In this document: positions 1-11,900 of the stretch, piece by piece
Layout of the letters: each line of letters starts with the position of its first letter
How positions within the stretch are numbered: the first letter of the stretch is position 1
DNA from: Clostridiaceae bacterium
GTDB taxonomy: Bacteria > Bacillota > Clostridia > Lachnospirales > Lachnospiraceae
Direction of reading: 5' to 3'
DNA: 64,000 nt
NCBI GenBank assembly: GCA_902363735.1
Contig: CABJBA010000012.1
Coordinates: 1-64,000, forward strand
The notes under the pieces: generated by a model
The model's input: only the letters and a program-made list of their open reading frames with translations
Database searches by the model: none
Told to the model about the DNA's origin: nothing
Translations under genes and position numbers: made by a program

Positions 1-122
1 TGTTGTTCAAGAACAGAACTTAGAGTGAATTACTCCAACTGTCCTTATTTTACAGCAAAAAAATCAATTAGCACGACGGTAGATTATGTTGCGCTTACCT
101 TAATAATTGATATTATTTCATC

Positions 123-3100
123 CTAGGGATGCATTATTTGCTGTAATCTATATCTAAATACACTAGGATATTCTTTCAATAACTCTGCGATTGAATTATT
201 TAAATATTTTATTGCTTTAATTACATCTTTTTTGTTTAACTTATCTCCAATTATATTCTTAATTTCGTTCGCAAGAAATCTGTCATTAAAGCCCACTTCA
301 TAAATAAAAATCGAAGTTTGATTCCTCGTTCCATATTTGAGCATTTTCCCAATATATTGCATTTTATCTACTAATTTTACAATCTCTTCATTTTCGTCCA
401 TTAAAATTCCACATACTCCATTGATTATAAGCGTGGCAGAATAACCAAATTCATTATCACAAATCTCTACGATATCTTCCATTTGAACATCTTGCTGTTT
501 TCCATAACGAAAAATTGTACATCCGCCTTTCTTTACACTTTCAAGAACTTCAAAATAACTCAAACCATTAATCCACAATTCCGCAATAAGATATATAGAT
601 TCTTTATCATCTATCTTTTTCATTATCTTTATATCAGCATATTCCTCAATGAGATTAATAAGCCAAATAACTAATTCCTTTTCTGAATAATCCAATATGT
701 TTATATTGTTCTTAACATTTTCCTGTAAACTAATAAACTTTGTGCTCGAAAGCAAAGATTGAGAAAATACTCTTCTATCCAATGATATAGGAAACCGTGA
801 AATAATATAAGTATGAATCGTATCAACTATTATTCTTAATTTTTCTTTCTCTTCATCAGTTACTAGTGCATATGCTAAAGTGTTTTCAAGAATAGATTGT
901 AATAATGCTGGCCACTCATACTCTTCACTTTCTATTGAGTATTGTGCTACAAAGCTTTCTATACTGCCTAATATGCTAAGAATATATATCCATGTTTCAT
1001 TCAGAAATTCCGATTCTTCATGTTCACCATTTTCTTTCTTTTTTTCAATTATATTAGCTATTCTTTTTTCAAGATTCTCTCTATCATTATAATATTTTAA
1101 GATTGGCTCATAAAAATTGTACTTTTGTTCCCCAAAATACAGATTACAGCATAAATACATTAAACGGCTATAGCAATCCTCTGAATTTTTACCGTCAAAT
1201 AGTTGCTTATATTGTTCCCATTTCCAATGGTTCTTTTTATGATTATAAGCAAAAGAATCTGAAAATACTATCGTACCTTCTGTAAACATCCCTGATCTAC
1301 CGGTACGCCCAATTAAATTATGAAAATCTCGCACTGAAATTTTTTCTCTTCCTTGGTAGATATTGGATACTATCAAATACTTAATTGGTAAATTTACTCC
1401 TTGAGCTAAAGTTGATGTACATATTACATTTGTTATTTTTGAATTTCGTAATGCATATTCCACGGCAACCTTTATACCATCCGAAATACCTCTATGGTGT
1501 ACAAAGGCTCCTAATGCCGCTGCCTTATAATATATACTATCTTCCCCATAGTTTTTTGAGATTAAATATGTTATACACTTTATCTCATCTGGATCCGCCC
1601 TACTCATAAGTTTTTCTACGTCATATGCACGCTCATCTAACTCAATAATACGTTTAAGAATTTTATTCGCACTTGTTTTAGTGCCACAAAATATAGCACT
1701 GTTAGCCGCACCAATAAGCCTAAATAAGCAAGCTAAGGCGACATCATTTTTTGTTTTGCAAACATGTTTACCGAAATCAACATCAGGAAAATATCGTGTT
1801 TTTCTTTCTCCTGGCATTTTTTTTAGCTCTATTAGTTCTATTATACGAGGTACAAAGAAATCAATATTATCTAGATCGTTTTTGTCTAAATAATAAAGAT
1901 AACAAAATTCTTTACCATTACTTTTTTCCCAATTAAGAATAGCCGGCAATTTTTCAACAGTTGCTATATCTTGACCATTAAAAGAAACCCCTTCCCCTTG
2001 CGTAAACCATTTATTGATTTCTGCAGCATTTGGAATTATAGCCGATATTAATATTTTCTGCGCACTGCTCTTAATTCCTCCCAGAATAGTTGCAATTAAT
2101 AACTCATAATTTGCCCCTCTCGACTCATCATCAAACAAATGTCCTTCATCAAATATGATTTGTCCTGCATTACTTAAAATATTGTTATCCTGTCGTAGCA
2201 AAAACATTAACTTCTCTGGGGTCGTTATAACTATTGTTTTTGCAGTCGGAGATAATATATCTTCTAAAATATAATCAATTTGCATGAGGTCTGATAATTC
2301 GCGAATATGTATGTCCTTATCAAATTTAAAGTCCCTTTCTAAATCTCGACTGATTTCTCTGCATAAAGCTCTAAAAGGTGCAACGACGATTGAAAGCTTT
2401 GTTTTTTCTGAATTAAACTCCGAAAATATAGCCAGAGAAATAGATTTTGTTTTTCCAGCTCCTGTAGGCATTTGAATAACACCTGACTTTCCGTTAAATA
2501 ATCCCAAATCACACATATATCTTTGTGCTGGCCAAAGTTCTCGCATAAAATTTCCAACGGATACAATCGGAATCAATATTTCCTTAGTTAAACTTGAGTT
2601 TTCAGGAAGCATCTTAAAAATAGAGTACTTACTTTTCAAAATAAATATTGCGAGCAAACAATCAATCAAAAGAACATCTCTATCTGACCCAATATCATAT
2701 ACATAATGTCGAAATTTTTGTATCCACTCTGTATTAAGATCATTTCCTTGATTAATAACTGATAAATACTCTGTCGAAAATTCGGCAATATATTCGCTAT
2801 ACTCATTATCATTACTTACAACAACTTCTATATTCGCAACATTTTGTAGTAACAAACCTAATAAGACTTCCAACTTTCCATTTGATTCATCAAACCACGA
2901 AATATCTAATTTGGAGGCAAGAACATTTGAACTTCCTATTTGATCACATAAATAGTAGGCAGCTGATCCAATTAGTAATAAGAATTCATCCTCTTTATCA
3001 ATACTACTTATTTCAAGAAAAGAATCAAAAAACTTTGAAGCAAAGTATAATTGTGATTTTACATCACTTACAATATCTTTTTTAACAACACCTCTTACTA

Positions 3101-3263
3101 TATCTGCAGATAAATCAGCAATACAAGCAATTGCTGTAGGGAATAATTCTTGAATATCAATATCTCTTCTCGCTCTTAGTTCATTTGGAACATCTAGTTC
3201 ATTCTCCTTTGCTGCCGCACGTGTTCTTTTTAAATAGTATTCTGCATTTTTTCCAATTAACAT
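123..3263 (-). CDS. hamB: Hachiman defence helicase HamB
   Basis: Superfamily 2 helicase of 1046 aa. Walker A (PTGAGKT) is near residue 267, the DEAH-type box appears as DEGH near 373, a conserved TSTLAQGVNLP segment precedes motif VI, and motif VI (IGRTGRSG) is near 654. The long C-terminal part has no domain I recognise. It overlaps the upstream hamA by 7 bases (ATGTTAA), so the two are translationally coupled. In Hachiman systems HamB is the helicase partner that restrains and triggers the HamA nuclease during phage infection. Assignment rests on the pair: a DUF1837-type nuclease followed by a helicase of this size. The 122 bases downstream to the window edge hold nothing I can identify. 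Confidence 0.85.
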   Translation of the reverse strand: MLIGKNAEYYLKRTRAAAKENELDVPNELRARRDIDIQELFPTAIACIADLSADIVRGVVKKDIVSDVKSQLYFASKFFDSFLEISSIDKEDEFLLLIGSAAYYLCDQIGSSNVLASKLDISWFDESNGKLEVLLGLLLQNVANIEVVVSNDNEYSEYIAEFSTEYLSVINQGNDLNTEWIQKFRHYVYDIGSDRDVLLIDCLLAIFILKSKYSIFKMLPENSSLTKEILIPIVSVGNFMRELWPAQRYMCDLGLFNGKSGVIQMPTGAGKTKSISLAIFSEFNSEKTKLSIVVAPFRALCREISRDLERDFKFDKDIHIRELSDLMQIDYILEDILSPTAKTIVITTPEKLMFLLRQDNNILSNAGQIIFDEGHLFDDESRGANYELLIATILGGIKSSAQKILISAIIPNAAEINKWFTQGEGVSFNGQDIATVEKLPAILNWEKSNGKEFCYLYYLDKNDLDNIDFFVPRIIELIELKKMPGERKTRYFPDVDFGKHVCKTKNDVALACLFRLIGAANSAIFCGTKTSANKILKRIIELDERAYDVEKLMSRADPDEIKCITYLISKNYGEDSIYYKAAALGAFVHHRGISDGIKVAVEYALRNSKITNVICTSTLAQGVNLPIKYLIVSNIYQGREKISVRDFHNLIGRTGRSGMFTEGTIVFSDSFAYNHKKNHWKWEQYKQLFDGKNSEDCYSRLMYLCCNLYFGEQKYNFYEPILKYYNDRENLEKRIANIIEKKKENGEHEESEFLNETWIYILSILGSIESFVAQYSIESEEYEWPALLQSILENTLAYALVTDEEKEKLRIIVDTIHTYIISRFPISLDRRVFSQSLLSSTKFISLQENVKNNINILDYSEKELVIWLINLIEEYADIKIMKKIDDKESIYLIAELWINGLSYFEVLESVKKGGCTIFRYGKQQDVQMEDIVEICDNEFGYSATLIINGVCGILMDENEEIVKLVDKMQYIGKMLKYGTRNQTSIFIYEVGFNDRFLANEIKNIIGDKLNKKDVIKAIKYLNNSIAELLKEYPSVFRYRLQQIMHP

Positions 3264-4042
3264 TTTGCAGCCCTCCCATATAATTCATGTACAAGATCCA
3301 TTAAATTATCTCTTGTTATTACTATGAGCCAGCTTGTTTCTCCTAATTCTGTTACCTTTGATATCATTTCCTCGGAATATGTATCTGCCGCATGTACTGC
3401 TGCTGCTCCATAATATTCTTTATAAGGTCTATCTGCTTTATTTTGAAAACGTTCTACCAATTTTACGTGTTCCATATCTCCACGTTCTATCATTCGCTGT
3501 TTAATAGCACTAAGCGTTTCCGCTTTTCTTAAGCAATCCTTTTGTGAATCATTTATTGCATCTTGTAATCTATTTTTTGGCTTTTTTCCACTTGTTTGAG
3601 CCTTAACCTCAAATACTACAAGTTCATCGTCTTTCGAATCATCTCTTGAAAACATTTTTAACCCAATTACATCGGTACCTTGCGACGAGGTATTTCTATT
3701 AAATTTATTCTGATATCGCTCTTTAGGTACATAATAATTTAATAAAAACTCCAAATAATCTGAAATCAAAAGTTCTGCAAAATCTCCAGATCTCGTAGCA
3801 GGACCAAAGTCCTCTGATTTATCAGGCAACTTCATTTTTTTTAAAAACTCTTCTCTTCCCATTCCTGTCCCACTTATAAGTGCATCTATAATATTGTCAG
3901 GACAATATTGTTGGCGGAAATGATTAGCCCAAGAATTTATTGTATTATCTTCAAAATCTCCATTCAATTCAAAAATCCCTACATGTCGTTGATTTCCTAC
4001 TTCTATATCTTTTATTTTTTTTAGCGACTCTAAATATTTCAT
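3257..4042 (-). CDS. hamA: Hachiman defence nuclease HamA (DUF1837)
   Basis: Protein of 261 aa of the DUF1837/HamA type. A PD-(D/E)xK nuclease core is visible: GDFAE at residues 86-90, GTDVIG with D124, and FEVK with E145 and K147. In the family this is the DNA-degrading effector, held in complex with HamB. The start has a good ribosome binding site (AAAGAGGTAATATG). It is separated from the preceding ICE gene by a strong terminator, so it probably has its own promoter in the AT-rich 100 bases upstream, though I cannot fix the -35 box. It is likely ICE cargo rather than a transfer gene. Confidence 0.85.
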   Translation of the reverse strand: MKYLESLKKIKDIEVGNQRHVGIFELNGDFEDNTINSWANHFRQQYCPDNIIDALISGTGMGREEFLKKMKLPDKSEDFGPATRSGDFAELLISDYLEFLLNYYVPKERYQNKFNRNTSSQGTDVIGLKMFSRDDSKDDELVVFEVKAQTSGKKPKNRLQDAINDSQKDCLRKAETLSAIKQRMIERGDMEHVKLVERFQNKADRPYKEYYGAAAVHAADTYSEEMISKVTELGETSWLIVITRDNLMDLVHELYGRAAKC

Positions 4043-4148
4043 ATTACCTCTTTTCCAAAGTAAACTTGTTTTATCCTAGATTATTATTTCAATCTATTTT
4101 ACCATATTAATGCAATATGATTCACAAAAATATATCACTGTATCATAG

Positions 4149-4177
4149 AAAAAAGGACAACCGAAGTTATCCTTTTT
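4149..4177 (-). terminator. Intrinsic terminator with UUCG loop
   Basis: On the minus strand a 12-base stem with a TTCG tetraloop ends in a run of T. It lies after the stop of the coiled-coil gene at 4193 and before hamA, so it closes the long ICE operon and isolates the Hachiman genes. A-rich and T-rich flanks could let it work in both directions. Confidence 0.85.
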
Positions 4178-4192
4178 CTCTATAAATGCTTA

Positions 4193-5068
4193 TTATCTAT
4201 TCTTATTTTTTTCGCTTGTTATATTCTCACGCGCCATTTTAAAAGAATTTTCATTCTGTTTCTGAGTCATTTCAAACAACTCGCTCCCATAGTTATAACC
4301 GCCATCTTCTGCAACACTTAGCACTACAGCTCTTTCTTGCACTGTTTCTTGTGTTGTTTCTTTCACCTCCCTACTTAATTCCACATCTCTTGCCAGATTA
4401 TCCACCTTATCAATTGCTGCATCTAGTCGAATCGCCATACTTTCAAATAAAGCCTTCTTCGTGACCCATGGCTTCTTCAACAGTTCTGTTTTGGAAATTT
4501 TTTTCTCCGTCTCAGAATAATCAACTACTTCCTTATCTGCAAAAGTACGAAGTGAATTAGCTAAATCATGCGCTGCATCTCTAAATCCAGCACCCAAAGA
4601 ATCAAGTTTTGCAATCATTCTATCTGAATCTTCCACACATCCATGTACCCTCAGTCGAATATTTTCCAACCTTTTTTTAATTCCTATAAACTCATTGAAA
4701 TTATTAAGTGCATTCATTCCTTGAAGCTTAACCTCTTCAATTAACTTGTGAGCTTTAACTACAATATCTGACTTAACCCCGAATAGTTGATTTGTCAAAT
4801 GATAACAATGAATTGCCATTCTATTAGACATACTTTTCAACACATTATGAAGTTCTCGATTCTCTTTATTTTCCTGTATCTCAGACAACTGTTTCTTAAC
4901 TGTCACTAGTTCTTCAATTACCTGATCTAGTTTTCCCTGTAAGCTGTCAATATAACCTGCTGTCTCAAATAAGTCATTTGCCTTATCTGTCATCTGATTC
5001 TGCTTAAGCAGGTTTATCAACTCAATTACTATCTCATCCTGTGTCATTGGTTTTATTATATTTTCCAT
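4193..5068 (-). CDS. ICE hypothetical coiled-coil protein (DUF6674-like)
   Basis: Protein of 291 aa, soluble and mostly helical, with heptad-like stretches around residues 40-75 and 110-190 and no catalytic motif I can see. It resembles the DUF6674 proteins found at the end of clostridial conjugative element operons; that match is from memory and its function is unknown. I chose the second ATG because AGGAGG sits 8 bases ahead of it and only 2 bases ahead of the upstream ATG at 5074. A GGGGCTGA/TCAGCCCC hairpin (5088-5107) lies just before the ribosome binding site. Confidence 0.7.
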   Translation of the reverse strand: MENIIKPMTQDEIVIELINLLKQNQMTDKANDLFETAGYIDSLQGKLDQVIEELVTVKKQLSEIQENKENRELHNVLKSMSNRMAIHCYHLTNQLFGVKSDIVVKAHKLIEEVKLQGMNALNNFNEFIGIKKRLENIRLRVHGCVEDSDRMIAKLDSLGAGFRDAAHDLANSLRTFADKEVVDYSETEKKISKTELLKKPWVTKKALFESMAIRLDAAIDKVDNLARDVELSREVKETTQETVQERAVVLSVAEDGGYNYGSELFEMTQKQNENSFKMARENITSEKNKNR

Positions 5069-5128
5069 ATACATATCCTCCTAAATATGGGGCTGAAACT
5101 CAGCCCCAAGATTATTGTTATTTCTAAA

Positions 5129-5833
5129 TTAGCGAAATGGTGTCTCTCTATCCGGTTGTCCAACACTCACTACCACCTTGTCTTGTGCCTGTATCTGTGT
5201 CACAGATTCCATCTTATCTTTCGCCTCTTGATATGAAGATATTAATTCCCCATATAATTTCTCACGAAATTCCTTTGTTACTGGATAACAAACATCCTGA
5301 TAGATTGACTTCTGATTCTCATCCACCTGTTTTGTACGATACGATGGCATTGCAACAAATAGACTCTCTTCTTTTCCTTGAAGAATCGACACATTATTTA
5401 CAATAAAGCAATCCTCAAAATAAATGCGTGCTAGTCCTCGGATATTACTTCCCTCTCTTTCAAAAGGAGTTACTGAAACTGAAAAACTAGGCATCTCTGT
5501 TCCCTCTTGGCTCTTCACTTCTTCAGTTTTATCTGCATACTTCGCCTTTTCAAAAGCCTCTAAGATATTGTCATAAAGTTCCTCACGAAATTCTTTTGTA
5601 ATTGGATTACATACATCCTTATATACATTCGCGCCCTTTTCATCTTTATCACTGGATTTGTAGCGCGGCATTGACACAAAAAGTTTCCCCTCGTTACTTT
5701 CCAAAATCGCAATATTGGAAATTTTAAAGTGATCCCCAATGATTAATGTTGCAAAACCTCTTAGGTGTGATGCATTTTCTCCTTGTTGCCTTTCATTACC
5801 CTTAATCTCATTTGCTCTAATTGAATACTTCAT
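5129..5833 (-). CDS. Tandem SpoVG-domain protein
   Basis: Protein of 234 aa made of two SpoVG-like domains in series, roughly residues 1-95 and 115-210. Both carry the pattern RGxAxIxxxDxFxIxNIxIL followed by VxMPxYxxxD and YxDVCxPxTKEFRExLY. SpoVG is a small RNA/DNA-binding regulator in Firmicutes; duplicated forms are common on conjugative elements, where the role is unknown. The start is the ATG at 5833 with AGAGAGGA upstream; the open frame extends 27 codons further without a ribosome binding site. A hairpin with a T-run (5890-5912) precedes it. Confidence 0.85.
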   Translation of the reverse strand: MKYSIRANEIKGNERQQGENASHLRGFATLIIGDHFKISNIAILESNEGKLFVSMPRYKSSDKDEKGANVYKDVCNPITKEFREELYDNILEAFEKAKYADKTEEVKSQEGTEMPSFSVSVTPFEREGSNIRGLARIYFEDCFIVNNVSILQGKEESLFVAMPSYRTKQVDENQKSIYQDVCYPVTKEFREKLYGELISSYQEAKDKMESVTQIQAQDKVVVSVGQPDRETPFR

Positions 5834-5889
5834 AAAATCCTCTCTTTCTGTATGCTTCTGGCATACGTAAAAATATTTTTTATTAAAAA

Positions 5890-5912
5890 GGGACTGCCAC
5901 AATGACAATCCC
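5890..5912 (-). terminator. Terminator-like hairpin before the SpoVG-domain gene
   Basis: Minus-strand stem GGGATTG/CAGTCCC (one G-T pair) with a 9-base loop, followed by TTTTT. It stands between the giant methylase/helicase gene and the SpoVG-domain gene. It may act as an attenuator or processing site rather than an absolute stop, since the downstream genes continue on the same strand. Confidence 0.6.
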
Positions 5913-5983
5913 AACTACAATAAATATTCCTGCTATAATTTTTTAATTGCCTAATCTAATGACTAAAACGTGATAGAACATGA

Positions 5984-8900
5984 CTACCTCCTCATATTAT
6001 CCTGTCCCGTTAAGTAGTCATTTCCTCGCTCTGCCACATTACTGTCTGGAACATCATTATCCTTAACTTCTACGCCATTCAAATCAACGTCTTCTACCTT
6101 GCTGTTTTCAAGATCCAGCTCTGCATTTAATGCAAACTGCCTTGCCAGTTTCTCTTTAAGCTCTGTTTCATACGAAAAAGGCTTTTCATACTCCTGCTTT
6201 GACTGTTCCATGTCCCGTTGGTACTGGTCTATCTTCTTAATCAGAAATTCTTCATTTTCAGATAACCCATTAAATGTGTTTTCAAGCTTGACCATATTAC
6301 CAACAGGGCTCGTACTAAGTTCTGCTTTGTACTCAGTCTTGCCTCGAAGGACCATATAATTTACTCCCATATAATTCTTCTCTACAAGCAAATCAAACCC
6401 TTTGAATCTGCCAATTAGATAAACATCACCTGTCTTGCATTTACTGATAGCTTCCAGCATTACCGTTCCTCCATCCACTCGTTCTGTAAATTGTGATTTA
6501 CCAATGGTTATACTAAACTCTGGACTTGCAATTAACTGTTTGTCTCTAGTCATAATATCCTCACGGACACAGGAAAGTTTCTCTTCTGCTGCCTTAATAA
6601 GCTTCGGAAAACGCAGCATGAAATTATCCTGCAAACTATATCTCTGACTGTCATAAGATGCTTTTAAGAGCTTTAAACGTTGTACATCATTATCTATCTC
6701 CATTTTCTCACGGATAAGTGGATTACCTGTTGCAACAGCTTTAATCTCCGCGTAGGAAAGTGTAGCTTCATCAATATCCTCACAGGTTCTGGATACCGAT
6801 TTACTTGTCATTACCTGACTGATAAATCGCTGCTTATTTTCCACTAATGACCAGGAATATGCATCAAAGGTTCCCTTCGTGACATATCTGTATACTGCAA
6901 TTTCTGAGTTCTCATTACCCTGTCTGATCCCCCTTCCTTCTCTTTGTTCAATACTAGAAGGTTTCCAAGGACAATCAATATGGTGCATAGCTACTAAATG
7001 AGTCTGAACATTGACTCCCGTCCCACACTTATCCGTAGAACCAATCAATATTTTCTTCTTTCCGGTCCTCATATCTTTAAATAGTGTATCTCTTTGTGGA
7101 TCGCTTTTCGCATCATGTATAAATGCTATTTCATTTGCCGGAATACCACTCTTGACCAATTCTGTTTTTACATAGTTGTAAATATCAAATTCTTCTGGCT
7201 GTTCCTCTGGTGACCAAGAAGATTTGGGTGTTCCAATATCTGAAAATACCAACTGACATCCTATTTTATCTTCTCTGATAGCCTTCCTATACTCAAAAGC
7301 AATATTATCAACTACCTTATTCAGCTTTCCATCCGGATTATTTGGTGCATCTGAATCTAATAATCTTGCATCAGTTCCTAACAGTCTCGCTTCATGTGTA
7401 ATCTTCAAAAAATTATCTTCACTTGGATCCACTCCACCATTACGGATATGCTCTGCTCTTACCACGAAATTTTCCATCACCTGCTTTACATACCAGTCTG
7501 GTTCACTCTCAACAATGGTATACTTTTCATCTCGAAGTTTTGGTACCTCTAAATCAAGCATATCTGCGGTCTGTACATCTGCTACTTCTCTGAAAATATT
7601 CATAAGCTCTGGTAAATTCGTAAACTTATTAAAGCGGCTCTTAAACCGAAACCCGCTTCCTTCAACAGTAAGCTCCAACGCAGTTGTTACCTCTCCAAAG
7701 TTTGATGCCCAGGAATCAAAATGATAAATACCCATTCTCTCTAAAGCATTCTTTTGCAAATATGATTGCATAACATACATTTCGCACATTGTATTACTAA
7801 TTGGAGTTCCTGTTGCAAACACGACGCCCCTGCCATCACTGATTTCACTAATGTACTGACATTTAAGCTGCATGTCCGTAGATTTCTTAGCGCCAGAACT
7901 TGAAATGCCAGATACATTGTTCATCTTAGAAAAAATAGCAAGGTTCTTATACCCATGTGCCTCATCCACCATGATGGAATCGATTCCTAACTCTTCAAAT
8001 GTAATCAAGTCATCTTTTCTGCTTTCATCAGTAAGAGTTCGTAGCTGCTCTTCTAATTTCTTCTTCATGGATTCCATCTGTTTCACAGTCCATCTCTCAC
8101 TATTTGCTCGCTTTGCATCCTCAATTGCATACGACATCTCTTCTATCTGCTCATTAATCATACGCTCTTTCCGTTCCGCTGAAATTGGCACCTTCTCAAA
8201 CTGAGAATGAGACATAATAATACAATCATAATCTCCCGTTGCTATTCTTGAGATAAACTGCTTTCTCTTACTCTTCTCAAAGTCCCTTTCTGTTGCTACC
8301 AAAATATTAGCAGACGGATAAAGTCTTAAAAACTCTCCAGCAGTTTGTCCTATTAGAGATTTTGGAACCACCATTACTGTCTTATTGGCAAGTCCAAGTC
8401 GTTTTTGTTCCATACATGCTGCCATCATTTCAAATGACTTTCCAGCACCAACACAATGAGCCAGTAAGGTATTTCCACCCATTAAAATTCTTGCTACTGC
8501 ATTTCTTTGATGTGGTTTTAATACAATCTCTGGATTCATACCTGGAAACTGCAAATGAGAGCCATCATATTCACGAAGTCTGCTGTTATTAAAAGTTTCA
8601 TTATAATATTCCACATACTTCGCTCGACGCTCTGGATCCTTAAAAATCCAATCCTTAAAAGCTTCTTTGATCTGATTCTGTTTCTCCCTTGCAAGCATTG
8701 TCTCAATCTTATTCACAACATAATGATATTTTCCATCCCCATCCTCTACACGATCCTTAACTGTTACCGTCTTAAGATTCAAGGTCTGTTCAAAAATAGA
8801 ATAAGCATCCATGCGGCCAGTACCATAAGTCTTAGTAGCTGCCACAGAATGCTTATCCATTGATTTATTCTCAACAAACCATTCCATTGTATATTTGTTC

Positions 8901-11900
8901 AAATGAAGTTGAATTCCAGAATTATAATACTGACTTCTGACCGCCCTAGCTCTCCTTGGAGTGTTTAGCAGTTCATAAATAAATTGTTCGTAATCCTCTG
9001 ATTCAATCCAGGTACTTCCTATTCTCACATCAATCTCAGAAGCATCCAGGTTAACTGGTTGTACCTGCTCTAATGCTTTTGCATTTACTCCAAACAATTC
9101 CGGATCATTTTCTGCAAATGCTTTTGCTATTCGAAATTTATCCCTTACATTACCTGATAAATATTCATCAGCACTCTCCCACCCTACATTCAAGTTATTC
9201 TCATTGTAAGCCATAGGATTTAGATAGATAATGCCTTTTAATTCTTCAATCATAATGCCTCGTTCAAGCTCTGCTCTTGCGTGCTCTGATAAGCTGCTTC
9301 CTTCTGGAAGTTCAGCCATCGCTTTTGAATCATCTGGATGATAGATACTAATCATAAAAGGAATATTTACACTTCCATATTCATTCATGGAAACATTTAA
9401 TGCTTCCACCGCAGTCTCTACTCTTTCAATCTGCACCTTCGGCTTAATTGTCTGTTTGTAAAACATATCTGCTTTCTTTACAATTCCGTCTTCATCAACT
9501 ACCTCCAAGGAACAAAGCAGCGGATAATCCGAATCATTACGAAAGGCTCTACTATTTTCTCTTTCCGTAATATAACCGTATTTCTTAGCAAATGTATCAT
9601 ACCTTTCATTCAAGCTCTTTTGCTTTTCAGCTAATTCCTGCTCACTGCACCCCTGCGTCTGTATCTTTATTAGTTCTCTGGTTACTGCTCGAATATGATC
9701 CATAGCCTTAATACGTTCTTCCATGTTTGCACTCACCTCCTTACGGTACATCTGGGAATTTTCTCTGAAATAAAGTTTCCCATCCATAAAGGTATAAGTG
9801 AAATTTCTAACTTCGGGATTTGCCGGAATAATATCTTTCTGTTGATCATCCATATTTTCTAATAGTTCTAACTCTGGAATCGTGGCAGTAAGTTTTTTCA
9901 CAGCACGCTGTAACGCCTCATATAGATTAAAGTTATCGTCATGGTTAACACAGGCAGTATACTTACTTCCCTCTCCAAACATGCGGTTATCGTATTCCAT
10001 TGCTCCAAGCATCATATCGGGATGCTCTACGAAATAAGAATTTATTGCAATCCCATTCTCCGTATAACCCAAATGCACCCAATCTGGTTCTACAGACATT
10101 GTTCTTTCTCTCTTTTGAAGGAAAAGAATATCTGCTGTAACATCAGTACCTGCATTATCATGAAATGCCGTATTAGGAAGTCGAATAGCACCGATGAGTT
10201 CCGCTCTTTCTGCAAGATATTTTCTAACAGTAGGATTACTTTTATCAAGTGTTCCTTTCGTCGTAATGAATGCAACAATACCGCCGGGTCTTACCTGATC
10301 GATTGCTTTTGCTATAAAATAATCATGAATACGAAAATTATGCTTATTATACTTTGGATCATATAGCTTGTAATCACCAAAAGGTACATTACCAATTGCC
10401 ACATCAAAGAAGTTGTCAGGATAGGTAGTCTTTTCAAAGCCGCTAATACTAATATTGGCTTTTTGATATAATTGCTTTGCAATTCTACCTGAAATACTAT
10501 CTACCTCAACTCCATATAAATTGCATCCCTGCAATGGTGTTGGTAGACTTCCAAAGAAATTACCGATACCCATAGAGGGTTCTAAAACATTTCCATTTCG
10601 GAATCCAAAATTAATTAAAGCTTGATTCATACAGCTTGCAATCGCAGGTGTTGTATAAAAAGCATTATTAACCGTCGCTCTAGCAGCTATATATTCATCT
10701 TCTGAAAGCAGGTTCCTAAGTTCTATATATTCATGACTCCACGCACTGTCTTCTTTGTTAAATACCTGAGCCAAACCGCCCCACCCAACAAACTTAGCCA
10801 TTACCTGTTGTTCTTTTGGTGTTGCAAGTCTTCCTTCCTCCTCAACTACACGTAACGTATGAATTGCAGCAATATTCCATTTGTATCTAGTCTTTGCCCC
10901 ACCAGTTTCAACTTCCCATAAATTAAAATGGAAATTACATTTCTGTGGCTTTGGTGCATTAAATAAAACTAATCTACGTTCAAAATCCTGATATATAGGA
11001 TTTTTCTTATCAAATGGTGTATCACTCCATAACTGATTGAATCTATCTTCCTGTTCTTTCCCCACAAAACTACCAGCTTTAATTAGATATGCACAGACCT
11101 CATAAATCTGTTCAAAAGTCACATCTGATTTATGTCGTTCTCCATCACTTCCCTTATAATTAACCATAACACCCATCTGGCTCTGATTGTATTCAATCAA
11201 TCCATAGGCGTTATTAGAATACGCTTGGGAGTATTCCTTTCCACTGTGGTTGATTGTTCTGATAACAAAATTAATCTTGTCTGGTGGCAACAAGTTACTT
11301 TCATATATTACTTTAAGAAAAGGCTGATATGGTTTTATAGAAGAACATTCCGTAACATAAATCTCAATAGCTTGTCGAAGTTCTCCATCCATTAATTCTA
11401 CTTGTCTTAATGACTCCGAAAATTCAGATCTAGAATTAATAACACTTCCATCTACATCTATCACTTCTCCATGCAGTAAATCATCATACGTGGCATTTTC
11501 TGCTTCTATTTCCGCTCTATATTCAGCCTCTGTAACTAAGCGATCTTCCTCCGCAAGTTCTTCATCAGTCATCCCTTGCATTTCATCAATCTCATCTGGT
11601 ATTGAAAAATCATCAAGCTCTGTTTCCGCATCTGACATTTCAATGGCATCCTCATTAATGTTGAAATCTTCTCTATCTCCATCCATCGATATTTCATCAA
11701 TACTTGTTCGTGTTTGTATATACTCTCCAGTTAGAATTAATACACCAATTTCACTCTCTATTGACGACCAACTAACATAGCCTTCTTTCTCGCCTTCCGT
11801 ATCTTTCCATTGAAAGCGAAGTCCATTGGCTTTGAAAGAATCATAGCCATGAAGACCATAACCCTCAATTGGCCATCCGGCACCGCCAAGACCATATTCC

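Noticed and set aside
1..122. Possible left ICE end or attachment site
   Set aside because: No copy of the rlmD 3'-end sequence is present here, so the border must lie further left, outside the window.
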